Assembly: GCA_003058495.1 (NCBI GenBank)
Contig: QBVC01000009.1
Coordinates: 54,267 to 118,266, forward strand
Length of the DNA: 64,000 nt
Source of the DNA: a gamma proteobacterium symbiont of Ctena orbiculata
GTDB taxonomy: Bacteria > Pseudomonadota > Gammaproteobacteria > Chromatiales > Chromatiaceae
Direction: 5' to 3'
Below the pieces are notes generated by a model, which was not told the DNA's origin, did no database searches, and saw nothing but the letters and a program-made list of their open reading frames with translations. This document shows positions 7,945 to 14,629 of the stretch, in pieces (position 1 is the stretch's first letter; each line of letters begins with the position of its first letter). The position numbers and the translations under genes were made by a program.

Positions 7945-8985
7945 ATGCGCATAGCGATAGTGACAGACGCCTGGTTTCCACAGGTCAACGGCGTCGTTCG
8001 AACCCTGGACAAGACCATCAACCTGCTCAAGCAGTGGGGACATGAGGTGCTCTGCATCAATCCGGGGCTGTTCCGCACCCTGCCGATGCCGACCTACCCC
8101 GACATACCCATCGCGCTCTTCCCCTATGGGGATGTGAAAAAGCTGCTCGACGACTTCCAGCCGGACGCCATCCACCTCTCCACCGAAGGCCCCATCGGCT
8201 GGGCCGGCAGGCGCTACTGCCTGCGCCGCGACATCCCCTACACCACCACCTACCATACCCGTTTCCCCGAGTATGTGCGGCTGCGCGCGCCGATCCCCCT
8301 CGCCCTCTCCTACGCCTTCGTCAGGACCTTCCACAGCAAGGCCTCCCTGACCATGGTGGCGACCAGCTCGATGAAGGCGACCCTGGAGGAGCGGGGCTTC
8401 AAAAACCTCGAATACTGGACCCGGGGGGTCGATATCGACCATTTCGTGCCCATCGACAAGCCGGTGCTCGACCTGCCCCACCCCATCGCCCTCTACCTGG
8501 GCCGGGTGGCGGTGGAGAAGAACATCACCGATTTCCTCGATCTGAAGATGCCCGGCTCCAAGGTGGTGATCGGCGACGGCCCCGCCATGGAGTCGCTGCA
8601 GGAGCGCTACCCCGACGCCCACTTCCTCGGCTATCGCAAAAACGGCGAACTCGCCCGCCTCCTCGCCTCCGCCGACGTCATGGTCTTCCCCAGCCGGACC
8701 GACACCTTCGGTCTGGTGATGCTGGAGGCGATGGCCTGCGGCGTGCCGGTGGCCACCTACCCGGTGGAGGGCCCGCTGGACGTGATCAAGAACGGCGTCA
8801 ACGGCTGGATGGACGAGGATCTGCAGACCGCCGCCAACAAGGCCCTCGAGGTCGACTCAGCAAGCTGTCGGGAGTTTGCCGAGGGCTACTCCTGGGATGC
8901 CTGCACCCAGCAGTTCCTCTCCCTGATACAGTCCAACGTGAAGGGTCCGGCCGCCTCGACCGCGACCGCGGAAAAGAGCCTCTGA
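7945..8985 (+). CDS. Glycosyltransferase family 4 (GT-B)
   Basis: A 346-residue GT-B enzyme. The ATG at 7945 is chosen because it begins the conserved MRIAIVTDAWFPQVNGVV strand; an upstream frame runs back into the intergenic repeat. The C-terminal donor-site block TDTFGLVMLEAMACG contains the E-x7-E motif. The proteins of this group transfer sugars from nucleotide donors, often mannose, to lipid acceptors. It follows the LpxH-like phosphoesterase on the same strand, a pairing that suggests glycolipid synthesis. Sugar and acceptor are unknown. Confidence 0.9.
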   Translation: MRIAIVTDAWFPQVNGVVRTLDKTINLLKQWGHEVLCINPGLFRTLPMPTYPDIPIALFPYGDVKKLLDDFQPDAIHLSTEGPIGWAGRRYCLRRDIPYTTTYHTRFPEYVRLRAPIPLALSYAFVRTFHSKASLTMVATSSMKATLEERGFKNLEYWTRGVDIDHFVPIDKPVLDLPHPIALYLGRVAVEKNITDFLDLKMPGSKVVIGDGPAMESLQERYPDAHFLGYRKNGELARLLASADVMVFPSRTDTFGLVMLEAMACGVPVATYPVEGPLDVIKNGVNGWMDEDLQTAANKALEVDSASCREFAEGYSWDACTQQFLSLIQSNVKGPAASTATAEKSL

Positions 8986-8993
8986 CCACAACT

Positions 8994-9017
8994 GTGCGGC
9001 ATGCCGCACCTTTTCCG
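8994..9017 (+). terminator. Probable terminator hairpin after glycosyltransferase
   Basis: A 16-bp perfect palindrome GTGCGGCATGCCGCAC begins 8 bp after the stop codon and is followed by CTTTTCC. It fits a weak intrinsic terminator. The same GTGCGG/CCGCAC core recurs at 9831-9848 and 55276-55329, so it is also a dispersed repeat. Confidence 0.55.
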
Positions 9018-9049
9018 TAAAAAGTCGCAATTACCCGGCTTGACCAAGG

Positions 9050-9079
9050 TTGAGCCCGGGCGGACTTCTTTTCTACAAT
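9050..9079 (+). promoter_or_regulatory. Sigma-70-type promoter candidate for yecA-like gene
   Basis: TTGAGC at 9050-9055 and TACAAT at 9074-9079 with an 18-bp spacer, 38 bp before the start codon at 9118. Both boxes are one to two mismatches from consensus. Not experimentally supported. Confidence 0.45.
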
Positions 9080-9117
9080 AGCGCTATGACCAACTATCGG
9101 ATAGCAAGCGAAAGACC

Positions 9118-9816
9118 ATGGATGATCTAAACAGCCCGCTCAACGATGACGAGATCGACCGTCTCGACCAGTTCCTCCTCAACCGCATCGACAACGAGGT
9201 CATCACCGAGGAGATGGACGAGGGCATCTTCGACATCTCCACCCTGGACGGCTTTCTCACCGCCATCGTCAGCGGACCGGTGACCCTCCCGCCCTCGGTC
9301 TGGCTGCCTTCTGTGTGGGGCGACTTCGAACCGGAGTGGGAGAGCGAGGAGGCCTTCAGCGAGATCCTCGCCCTGCTGATCCGCCACATGAACGGCATCG
9401 TTCAGACCCTGATGCAGTACCCCGACGATTTCGAACCCCTCTATCTGCAGCGCCAGGTCGACGACATGACCTACACCATTGTCGACGAGTGGTGCGAAGG
9501 CTATTTCCGCGGCGCCGAGCTCTCCTCCGATGAGTGGCTCGCCGGCGGCGAAAAGATCGCCGCCCTGCTGAGCCCCATCTACGCCTTCACCGAGGCCATG
9601 GACTGGCAGGGGCACAACCAGGACGACGACGAGGTCATCACCCTGCAGAAGTCGATCGCCCCCAACGCCAGGGAGATCCACGCCTACTGGCTGGCCCGAC
9701 GCGCCGACCAGCCCCAGCAGAAACCGGCTATCTCCATCGATCAGCCAAATGCAGGCCGCAGCGATCCCTGCCCCTGCGGCAGCGGCAAGAAGTTCGAGAA
9801 GTGCTGCCTGCACTGA
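9118..9816 (+). CDS. YecA/UPF0149 family protein with C-terminal SEC-C zinc motif
   Basis: A 232-residue protein: residues 1 to about 190 form the acidic helical UPF0149/YecA domain (ISTLDGFLTAIVSGP is its typical opening), and the last 20 residues carry the SEC-C zinc-binding motif DPCPCGSGKKFEKCC also found at the end of SecA. YecA-type proteins are reported to associate with ribosomes or SecA-related processes. Stand-alone gene with its own promoter candidate. Length and motifs are complete. Confidence 0.9.
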   Translation: MDDLNSPLNDDEIDRLDQFLLNRIDNEVITEEMDEGIFDISTLDGFLTAIVSGPVTLPPSVWLPSVWGDFEPEWESEEAFSEILALLIRHMNGIVQTLMQYPDDFEPLYLQRQVDDMTYTIVDEWCEGYFRGAELSSDEWLAGGEKIAALLSPIYAFTEAMDWQGHNQDDDEVITLQKSIAPNAREIHAYWLARRADQPQQKPAISIDQPNAGRSDPCPCGSGKKFEKCCLH

Positions 9817-9830
9817 AATAGAAAATGTAG

Positions 9831-9848
9831 GGTGCGGTTTGCCGCACC
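9831..9848. repeat. GTGCGG/CCGCAC hairpin repeat
   Basis: GGTGCGG-TTTG-CCGCACC, a 7-bp stem with 4-nt loop, 15 bp after the yecA-like stop. It may end transcription of that gene. Preceded by GTAGGGTGCGG, a string also found at 55308. Confidence 0.55.
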
Positions 9849-9890
9849 GATCATCCCTTACCTTCAGCGGCTAGTGCTAGCCACCATACA

Positions 9891-9917
9891 GTTGCCACGC
9901 TGGAGCATGGGAACGAA
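9891..9917. repeat. REP palindrome 1 (degenerate)
   Basis: CCACGCTGGAGCATGGGAACGA, a degenerate copy of the CGTTCCCACGCTGGAGCGTG-type REP that recurs seven times in 9.9-14.2 kb. It lies upstream of the first wHTH/nucleotidyltransferase module. Confidence 0.7.
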
Positions 9918-9952
9918 TAAAGCTGAGTCATAATATCGACAAGATAGCTTGA

Positions 9953-9994
9953 TAGTTCATATATTATGAACTATAGTTCACTAATTATGAACTA
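9953..9994 (+). promoter_or_regulatory. Tandem 21-bp palindromic operators
   Basis: Two adjacent 21-bp imperfect palindromes, each opening TAGTTCA and closing ATGAACTA, cover 9953-9973 and 9974-9994. They end 12 bp before the start codon of the winged-helix nucleotidyltransferase. Centre-to-centre spacing is exactly 21 bp, two helical turns. This is the layout expected for cooperative autorepression by the encoded winged-helix domain. Confidence 0.7.
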
Positions 9995-10006
9995 TCAGCT
10001 TGCACC

Positions 10007-10606
10007 ATGACCAAACTAGCCGATGCACTCTTCAGCAAGACCCAGCAACAACTATTGGGCCTGCTCTACGCTAAGCCGGAAAGAAGCTTCTACACCAAGG
10101 AGATCATCCGCCTGACCGGCATGGGTGTCGCCACCATCAAGCGTGAGCTCGACCGTATGCTGGATGTGGGTATCTTAAACATGACCCGCATCGGCAACCA
10201 ACACCACTACCAAGCCAACCCGGATTGTCCGATTTTTCATGAATTGCTTAGTATCGTTAGCAAAACAATCGGAGTAGTAAACGCCATCAATCAAGCCTTA
10301 CTACCCTTCGCTGATCGCATTGTCTGGTCCTTTATCTTTGGCTCTGTCGCGAGTAAGCAGGAGATCTCATCAAGCGATATCGATCTGATGATCATAGGCG
10401 AGATCGATTTTACAGAGATGGTGAATGCACTCCACCCCATCCAGGAGAAATTAGGCCGGGAGATCAACCCGAAACTATACCGCGAAGATGAGTGGTTGGA
10501 CCTACTGAAGCAAAAGAATACGTTTATCAAGGATGTGTTATCAAAACCTAGAATGGATGTCATAGGAGATGGAGATGCAGGCAAACGGCTACCGAACATT
10601 GACTAG
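10007..10606 (+). CDS. Winged-helix / MNT-type nucleotidyltransferase (toxin-antitoxin-like)
   Basis: A 199-residue fusion. Residues 1-80 are a winged helix (SKTQQQLLGLLYAKPERSF, then TGMGVATIKRELDRM as recognition helix). Residues from about 95 are a minimal nucleotidyltransferase with SFIFGSVASKQEISSSDIDL, giving the GS-x10-D-x-D signature. MNT proteins of this type act as antitoxins that modify a partner HEPN toxin; the fused winged helix would repress the operon. The last residues (DAGKRLPNID) diverge from the usual end, and the partner HEPN frame starts inside this gene without its first helices, so a deletion probably fused the two genes' ends. Confidence 0.82.
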   Translation: MTKLADALFSKTQQQLLGLLYAKPERSFYTKEIIRLTGMGVATIKRELDRMLDVGILNMTRIGNQHHYQANPDCPIFHELLSIVSKTIGVVNAINQALLPFADRIVWSFIFGSVASKQEISSSDIDLMIIGEIDFTEMVNALHPIQEKLGREINPKLYREDEWLDLLKQKNTFIKDVLSKPRMDVIGDGDAGKRLPNID

Positions 10607-10835
10607 CAGACCCGGCCATCACACCACGATGATTCAATTACTAAGCCAAACGGTTGGTCTGGACAAGCCCACAGTGATTGTATTGGATGCATTACGTAAA
10701 CAGCGAAACATCGCCGATTACACAGGTGACAACGTACCTGCCAGTACCATTAGCGAATGCATCGGGCAAGCTGAGTCATTGTTGGATAGGGTTAGAGATT
10801 GGCTCAAATACAACAGACCCGAGCTGATTGATTGA
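10569..10835 (+). pseudogene. HEPN-domain protein, 5'-truncated
   Basis: An 88-codon frame holding only the C-terminal two thirds of a HEPN protein: QANGYRT, PGHH, VLDALRKQRNIADYTGD and a final LKYNRPELI. Related HEPN partners have about 35-45 residues of helix before the GYR motif; here a stop at 10563 lies just upstream and the frame starts within the nucleotidyltransferase gene. The motif is RNxADY, without the catalytic His of RX4-6H HEPN RNases. I infer loss of the N-terminus by deletion; it could still be expressed as a short protein. Confidence 0.65.
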
Positions 10836-10847
10836 CTTAATGTCCCA

Positions 10848-10877
10848 CTCGTTCCCACACTCTAGCGTGGGAACGAG
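10848..10877. repeat. REP palindrome 2
   Basis: CTCGTTCCCACACTCTAGCG followed by TGGGAACGAG; near-perfect 30-bp palindrome of the local REP family, 13 bp after the truncated HEPN stop. Confidence 0.85.
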
Positions 10878-10946
10878 AAACCAATCACCAAGACTCACAG
10901 TTAAATACCAACAAGTAGAATTGTGTTGTATTTTCAATTATTCTTA

Positions 10947-10970
10947 ATTCGAGAATCGCGAATTTCGAAT
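10947..10970 (+). promoter_or_regulatory. Palindromic operator-like sequence before wHTH gene
   Basis: ATTCGAGAATCGCGAATTTC, with ATTCG/CGAAT half-sites arranged as inverted repeats, ends 3 bp before the ATG at 10974. The position suggests autoregulation as in the neighbouring modules. Confidence 0.45.
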
Positions 10971-10973
10971 ATC

Positions 10974-11558
10974 ATGATACTCAAACCACAAGACATCCTG
11001 GTTCTTTTAAAGCTTGTCGCCCAAGGCGACCGGGCCTGGTCCTACAATCGGCTGGCAGTCAAGCTCGGGATGAGTCCTTCCGAGGTCCATGGTGCCATCA
11101 AGCGCGCCATTGCCGCCAATCTCGCGGTGGTGCTGGACCGGCAAATCCAGCCCAATCTCAGAAATCTGGAAGAGTTTCTAATTCACGGAATCCGCTATGC
11201 ATTCGCACCGGATCGAGGCGAGATGACCCGGGGCATGCCCACCGCCCATGCAGCCCCTCCCCTATCAGAGAAGATAGTACCTGACCAGGAGCCACCCCCG
11301 GTCTGGCCCGATCCGGAAGGGACGGTTCGCGGCATGCTTTTCTCTCCCCTCTATCGCTCAGCCCCTGAAGCGTCAAGGAATGACCCAGCCCTCTATGAAT
11401 TGCTGGCACTGGTGGACGGGACACGAGGCGGCAAGGCCAGGGAACGGAATATCGCAGTAAAAGAGTTGACAAGGAGGTTCAACCGCTATGAGAAGGGAAC
11501 AGAATCCAAACTTAAAAAACCTCACCCAAGCCGTCGAGCGGCTGGGAGCTCTAAGTGA
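10974..11558 (+). CDS. Winged-helix DNA-binding protein of a two-gene nucleotidyltransferase module
   Basis: 194 residues. The N-terminal 75 residues are a helix-turn-helix: LKPQDILVLLKLVAQGDRAW, then SYNRLAVKLGMSPSEVHGAIKRA. The middle is Pro-rich and the C-terminal part (LYELLALVDGTRGGKARERN) matches proteins I know next to AbiEii-like nucleotidyltransferases. The ATG at 10974 is preferred over an upstream frame because the family begins MxLKPQDIL. The end of the frame overlaps the next gene's start by 71 bp, so its last about 25 codons may be read-through of the original stop region. Confidence 0.75.
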   Translation: MILKPQDILVLLKLVAQGDRAWSYNRLAVKLGMSPSEVHGAIKRAIAANLAVVLDRQIQPNLRNLEEFLIHGIRYAFAPDRGEMTRGMPTAHAAPPLSEKIVPDQEPPPVWPDPEGTVRGMLFSPLYRSAPEASRNDPALYELLALVDGTRGGKARERNIAVKELTRRFNRYEKGTESKLKKPHPSRRAAGSSK

Positions 11559-11622
11559 TGAGATGGTCTTTCTGGGAGGCTGCGCGTCTCCATGTAGTCG
11601 CCCTGATGGGGGTAGCCAATAA
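11488..11622 (+). pseudogene. AbiEii-like nucleotidyltransferase, truncated after 44 codons
   Basis: A strong ribosome site AAGGAGG (11471-11477) precedes ATG 11488. The product starts with NLTQAVERLGALSDEMVFLG GCAS-like sequence, the beginning of a nucleotidyltransferase whose normal length is over 200 residues. After GGCAS the sequence becomes the antisense of a truncated AraC-type gene and the frame stops at 11622. Catalytic Asp residues are missing, so it is inactive. The join near 11582 is a recombination or deletion junction. Confidence 0.65.
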
Positions 11623-12094
11623 GTTTTACGGGATCGGTTTCGAGGATCTCCACGGTATACATGTCACTGTACTCCTTGTTGTCCGGAGGCAGCATAGCCA
11701 CGAAAGGACCGTCGTTCCGCTCGTCCCTTTCACTGCGGGTGTTCCGGTAGCTGGCCGGTGACTCGCCGAACTGCTGGGCGAAGGCGCGGCTGAAGGCCTC
11801 GGGACTGCCGTAGGCGGCCTCTCTGGCTATGCGAAGAATCGGCTTGGTCGAGCGGATCAGCTCACCAGCCGCACGATGGAGGCGCAGCCGTCTGATACTG
11901 GCGTTGAGGGTCTCCTGGGCCAGTTCACGGTAGATGCGGTGAAAATGGTAGGGAGACATAAAGGCGACCTCTGCCAGACGATTGACATTCAGGTCTGCAT
12001 CCAGGTGATCGTAGATATACTCCACCACCCGGATCACCCGCTGCCGATAACTCTCTGCCGTTGATGCCTTCATACGCTGACCTCCTGCCGACAA
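11522..12094 (-). pseudogene. AraC-family regulator with GyrI-type C-terminus, 3'-truncated
   Basis: The first about 115 residues are an AraC helix-turn-helix pair (VEYIYDHLDADLNVNRLAEV, ASIRRLRLHRAAGEL, GYGSPEAFSRAF-like sequence). The following stretch YTVEILETDPVKLIGYPHQG is the opening of a GyrI-like ligand-binding domain, but after about residue 172 the sequence runs antisense through the truncated nucleotidyltransferase and the last 18 residues are not family sequence. Full-length relatives are about 270-300 residues. The DNA-binding part is intact, so a shortened regulator may still be made. Confidence 0.7.
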
Positions 12095-12224
12095 GCCTAA
12101 ACAAGGGCGTTTGATAATGTTTGCGGATTTTAACGCGGGGGCTTGGTGAGTGAATCTCTTCTCTCTTCTAAAAACCTGCCACAGTAGTCTGAATAGAGGA
12201 GAAAGCTGTTGTCAGGCTGAGTAT

Positions 12225-12253
12225 GCATTCCCACGCTGGAGTGTGAGAACGAG
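12225..12253. repeat. REP palindrome 3
   Basis: GCATTCCCACGCTGGAGTGT then GAGAACGAG; a copy of the local REP in the orientation ATGC...ACGAG, with two mismatches in the right arm. Confidence 0.8.
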
Positions 12254-12302
12254 GCGTGTTTAGATGAAAGCATAGTGGATTCCTATCTTGATATGACTCA
12301 AA

Positions 12303-12329
12303 ATAGGTCCTATAGTACCCAATATGGGT
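12303..12329 (+). promoter_or_regulatory. Palindromic operator pair before wHTH/nucleotidyltransferase
   Basis: ATAGGTCCTAT (12303-12313) and ACCCAATATGGGT (12317-12329) are two short inverted repeats within the 45 bp before ATG 12347. They are unlike the operators at 9953 in sequence but equal in position, suggesting module-specific autorepression. Confidence 0.5.
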
Positions 12330-12346
12330 CTTTTTTAGGATTTCGC

Positions 12347-12961
12347 ATGCAACCCACTACAATCGGTGACGCCCTTTTCACTAGAACCCAACAAAGGGTT
12401 CTAAGCCTGCTCTACGGCACACCTGACAAGAGCTACTACGCCAATGAAATAGTTCGTTGGGCCGATATGGGACGAGGCACAGTGCGCCGAGAATTGGAAC
12501 GGATGACATCTGCCGGCTTGTTGGTTTCTTCACGAACGGGCAATCAACTTCACTACCAAGCGAATTCCGATAATCCGATCTATCCGGATCTACTGAATAT
12601 CGTCAGAAAAACCTTTGGCATAGCGGATGTGATTCGGCAGGCACTAATGCCTCAGGACACCCATATCAGCTTGGCATTCGTCTATGGGTCAATTGCCAAA
12701 CTGGATGACTCTCAAACCAGCGATCTGGATCTGATGTTGGTGGGCGACCTGACCTATAGCGATATTGTAGAGTTGCTGTTGCCAGTGGAGTCTTCACTGC
12801 AACGAACCATCAATCCAACGATCTATACCCTCTCTGAGTTCAATTCAAAGTTGCTGCAGGGAAGCAGCTTTCTGGAACGGGTTATAAAACAACCCAAACT
12901 GATGATTAAAGGAGTAATCAATGACTTTGGAGAACCTCTACAAGACCAAGGCACTGCATAA
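12347..12961 (+). CDS. Winged-helix / MNT-type nucleotidyltransferase, second copy
   Basis: 204 residues from ATG 12347 (the upstream in-frame ATG at 12275 would translate through the operators and is not favoured). N-terminal winged helix (TRTQQRVLSLLYGTPDKSYY, then GRGTVRRELERM) and a nucleotidyltransferase core LAFVYGSIAKLDDSQTSDLDL with the GS and DxD residues. It is a diverged paralogue of the protein at 10007. Its intact partner would be the HEPN gene starting at 12921, with 41 bp of overlap, but that gene is interrupted by a transposon. So an orphan antitoxin-like protein remains. Confidence 0.82.
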   Translation: MQPTTIGDALFTRTQQRVLSLLYGTPDKSYYANEIVRWADMGRGTVRRELERMTSAGLLVSSRTGNQLHYQANSDNPIYPDLLNIVRKTFGIADVIRQALMPQDTHISLAFVYGSIAKLDDSQTSDLDLMLVGDLTYSDIVELLLPVESSLQRTINPTIYTLSEFNSKLLQGSSFLERVIKQPKLMIKGVINDFGEPLQDQGTA

Positions 12962-13091
12962 GGAACCGGCAGATAAGCTCGAGTTTAATGGACTTGTACA
13001 ATCAGCTGTCGATGCGCTCGTTCCCACGCTCCCGCGTGGGAATGCATACTACAGGTAAATAAGTACAGCGAGCTATCTACTCTTATTGTTT

Positions 13092-13120
13092 ATGCATTCC
13101 CACAATGGAGTATAAGTGTG
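13092..13120. repeat. REP palindrome, degenerate internal copy
   Basis: ATGCATTCCCACAATGGAGT then ATAAGTGTG; left arm matches the REP family, right arm is decayed. Lies 29 bp before the transposase start. Confidence 0.6.
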
Positions 13121-13148
13121 TGGATGAGATAAAAACATGGAGGTAACT

Positions 13149-13679
13149 ATGGGAAGGAGTCGCTACAAGATTGTTGATCCTGTACTCCCACACTTTGTGA
13201 CTTGCACAGTACTCCACTGGATACCCATCTTCACGCGCCCTGCAACAGTTGAGATAGTGTTGGAGTCTCTTCGGTTTTTGCAGAGTGAAGGACTAAAAAT
13301 CTATGCCTATGTGGTTCTTGAGAATCATCTACATATGGTAGTACAAAGCTCAAATCTGAATCGCGATATGGCACGCTTCAAGTCGTATACATCAAGGCAG
13401 TTGTTGGCCTATTTGGCCGAACACAACGCAAGACGGTTTTTGGATCAATTAGTGTTTTATAAAAAGGCGCACAAGAGCGATCGGCAGTATCAATTCTGGC
13501 AGGAAGGTTTTCATCCTGAGTGGATAGAGAATGATGTGATGATGCGGCAGAAGATTGAGTATATACATCAAAATCCAGTTGAACGGGGTTATGTTGATCT
13601 TGCGGAGCATTGGCGGTATTCCAGCGCGCGGGATTATTCGGGTGTTGGTGGGTTGATTGAGGTTGTGAGGGTTTGGTGA
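13149..13679 (+). CDS. REP-associated tyrosine transposase (RAYT, Y1/HUH)
   Basis: 176 residues from ATG 13149, chosen because GGAGG at 13139-13143 has ideal spacing to it. Shows the HUH-type motif VVLENHLHMVVQ (metal-binding H-x-H) and the catalytic tyrosine helix RQKIEYIHQNPVERGYV typical of RAYTs, relatives of IS200/IS605 transposases that mobilise REP sequences. It lies between inverted REPs of the family found across this region, so it is the likely source of those copies. Full length for the family. Confidence 0.92.
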   Translation: MGRSRYKIVDPVLPHFVTCTVLHWIPIFTRPATVEIVLESLRFLQSEGLKIYAYVVLENHLHMVVQSSNLNRDMARFKSYTSRQLLAYLAEHNARRFLDQLVFYKKAHKSDRQYQFWQEGFHPEWIENDVMMRQKIEYIHQNPVERGYVDLAEHWRYSSARDYSGVGGLIEVVRVW

Positions 13680-14047
13680 GCGGTGGGTATGCATTCCCAC
13701 GCTGGAGCGTGGGAACGAGGGTCATGGTTTGGCCCTGGCCGCACTAAGATCCGCCGGCTACCGTTCTGATAAACGCTATTTGGTTTTTCAGTGTCTGGCT
13801 CACACTTGTAACATCAGTAAAAGTCAGATTAGGACCTTCTCGCTTTGCCACGATAGACGCAACCGTGCTGAATATGGGGGTTATCTAGAGCAAGATGAGG
13901 CTTTGTTGCATGAATTGATCGACAATACGCAAATCCTTTTGAGATCAGTCAGATCAATCAGTTTGTAGGTAAGTGATAGCTATTCCCGTTCAGTAGCGCG
14001 GGATGGAGAGCAAGTACACTATTTCATTGACTGTTCATTAATTGCGC

Positions 14048-14080
14048 ACTATTTCAATTTAACATACTACTTGAAATAGT
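14048..14080. promoter_or_regulatory. Inverted repeat ACTATTTCAA/TTGAAATAGT
   Basis: Two perfect 10-bp arms (14048-14057 and 14071-14080) separated by 13 bp, in AT-rich gene-free DNA after the HEPN fragment. It looks like an operator, perhaps left from a lost module, or a hairpin. The rest of 13969-14332 holds one REP and no supportable gene. Confidence 0.45.
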
Positions 14081-14187
14081 AGTCACGACTGATTCAACGC
14101 CCCATCGCAACAACAACCGGGTTACAGAAATTGATCAGTCTGTCCCTGACCACCATTCAGTCAGGTCTTCAGAAACTGGCAGAGTGT

Positions 14188-14217
14188 CTCGTTCCCACGC
14201 TGGAGCGTGGGAACTAG
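14188..14217. repeat. REP palindrome 7
   Basis: CTCGTTCCCACGCTGGAGCG followed by TGGGAACTAG; near-consensus copy that marks the right boundary of the REP-rich accessory patch. Confidence 0.85.
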
Positions 14218-14332
14218 GGTCCGGAGAGATACCGGGTTAAACTCCCCCCCCTTTCGAGGTAAACTCTGCCGTCTGATTCTGTGCCGCGCCCTTGTTGCCG
14301 GCTTTTCACCAAATCAAAATGAAACGGACAAC

Positions 14333-14614
14333 ATGACTGATCCAAAGATACTCTGCGAACACCGCCCTTCGGCCATGAAGCTGGAGATCCAGGGGGTCTA
14401 CGACTGGCCGATCTGGGAGAAGGAGGCCTCGAGGTTCGAGTGGGAGTACAGCCAGACCGAGATCTGCTACATCCTGCGCGGCAAGTTCATCGTCACCCCG
14501 GAGGGGGGCGAGCCCCAGGAGTTCGGCCGCGGCGACCTGATCACCTTCCCCGCGGGCATGAAGTGCACCTGGGAGATCATCAAAGACGTCGAGAAGCACT
14601 ACACCTTCGAATAG
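14333..14614 (+). CDS. Small cupin-domain protein (DUF861/cupin_3-like)
   Basis: 93 residues from ATG 14333. Single cupin barrel with WEYSQTEICYILRGKFIVTP as the first conserved block and FGRGDLITFPAGMKCTWEI as the second. The first block has Glu but lacks the paired metal-binding His residues, as in the EutQ/DUF861-like cupins that often bind small ligands. It ends 15 bp before mutS on the same strand and may be co-transcribed. Function unknown. Confidence 0.85.
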   Translation: MTDPKILCEHRPSAMKLEIQGVYDWPIWEKEASRFEWEYSQTEICYILRGKFIVTPEGGEPQEFGRGDLITFPAGMKCTWEIIKDVEKHYTFE

Positions 14615-14629
14615 TTCTGCTCCTGCCTG

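Larger units (their letters stand above)
13017..13719. mobile_element. REP-bounded RAYT transposon (REPtron-like)
   Basis: Left end 13017-13047 (CTCGTTCCCACGCTCCCGCG...) and right end 13689-13719 (ATGCATTCCCACGCTGGAGC...) are inverted copies that agree at nearly every position. They enclose a tyrosine transposase gene and a further degenerate REP at 13092. The whole unit is 703 bp and sits inside a HEPN reading frame. No target duplication is obvious, as expected for single-strand HUH transposition. Confidence 0.8.
12921..13968 (+). pseudogene. HEPN-domain gene interrupted by a REP/RAYT element
   Basis: The 5' part (ATG 12921, MTLENLYKTKALHKEPADKL to about AVDAL at 13016) has the N-terminal helix of HEPN partners. 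The 3' part (13722-13968) resumes GHGLALAALRSAGYRSDKRY and continues through CHDRRNRAEYGGY to the end. Between them lies a 703-bp element bounded by inverted REPs. Compared with intact relatives, about 20 codons are missing at the break, so insertion was accompanied by a deletion. The 3' part alone could start at TTG 13729 but lacks a ribosome site. The HEPN motif RNRAEY lacks the His of active RNases. Confidence 0.75.

Noticed and set aside
9891..14217. Repeated palindromes considered as a CRISPR array.
   Set aside because: Spacing is irregular (hundreds of bases), copies occur in both orientations and no cas genes are near; they are REPs.
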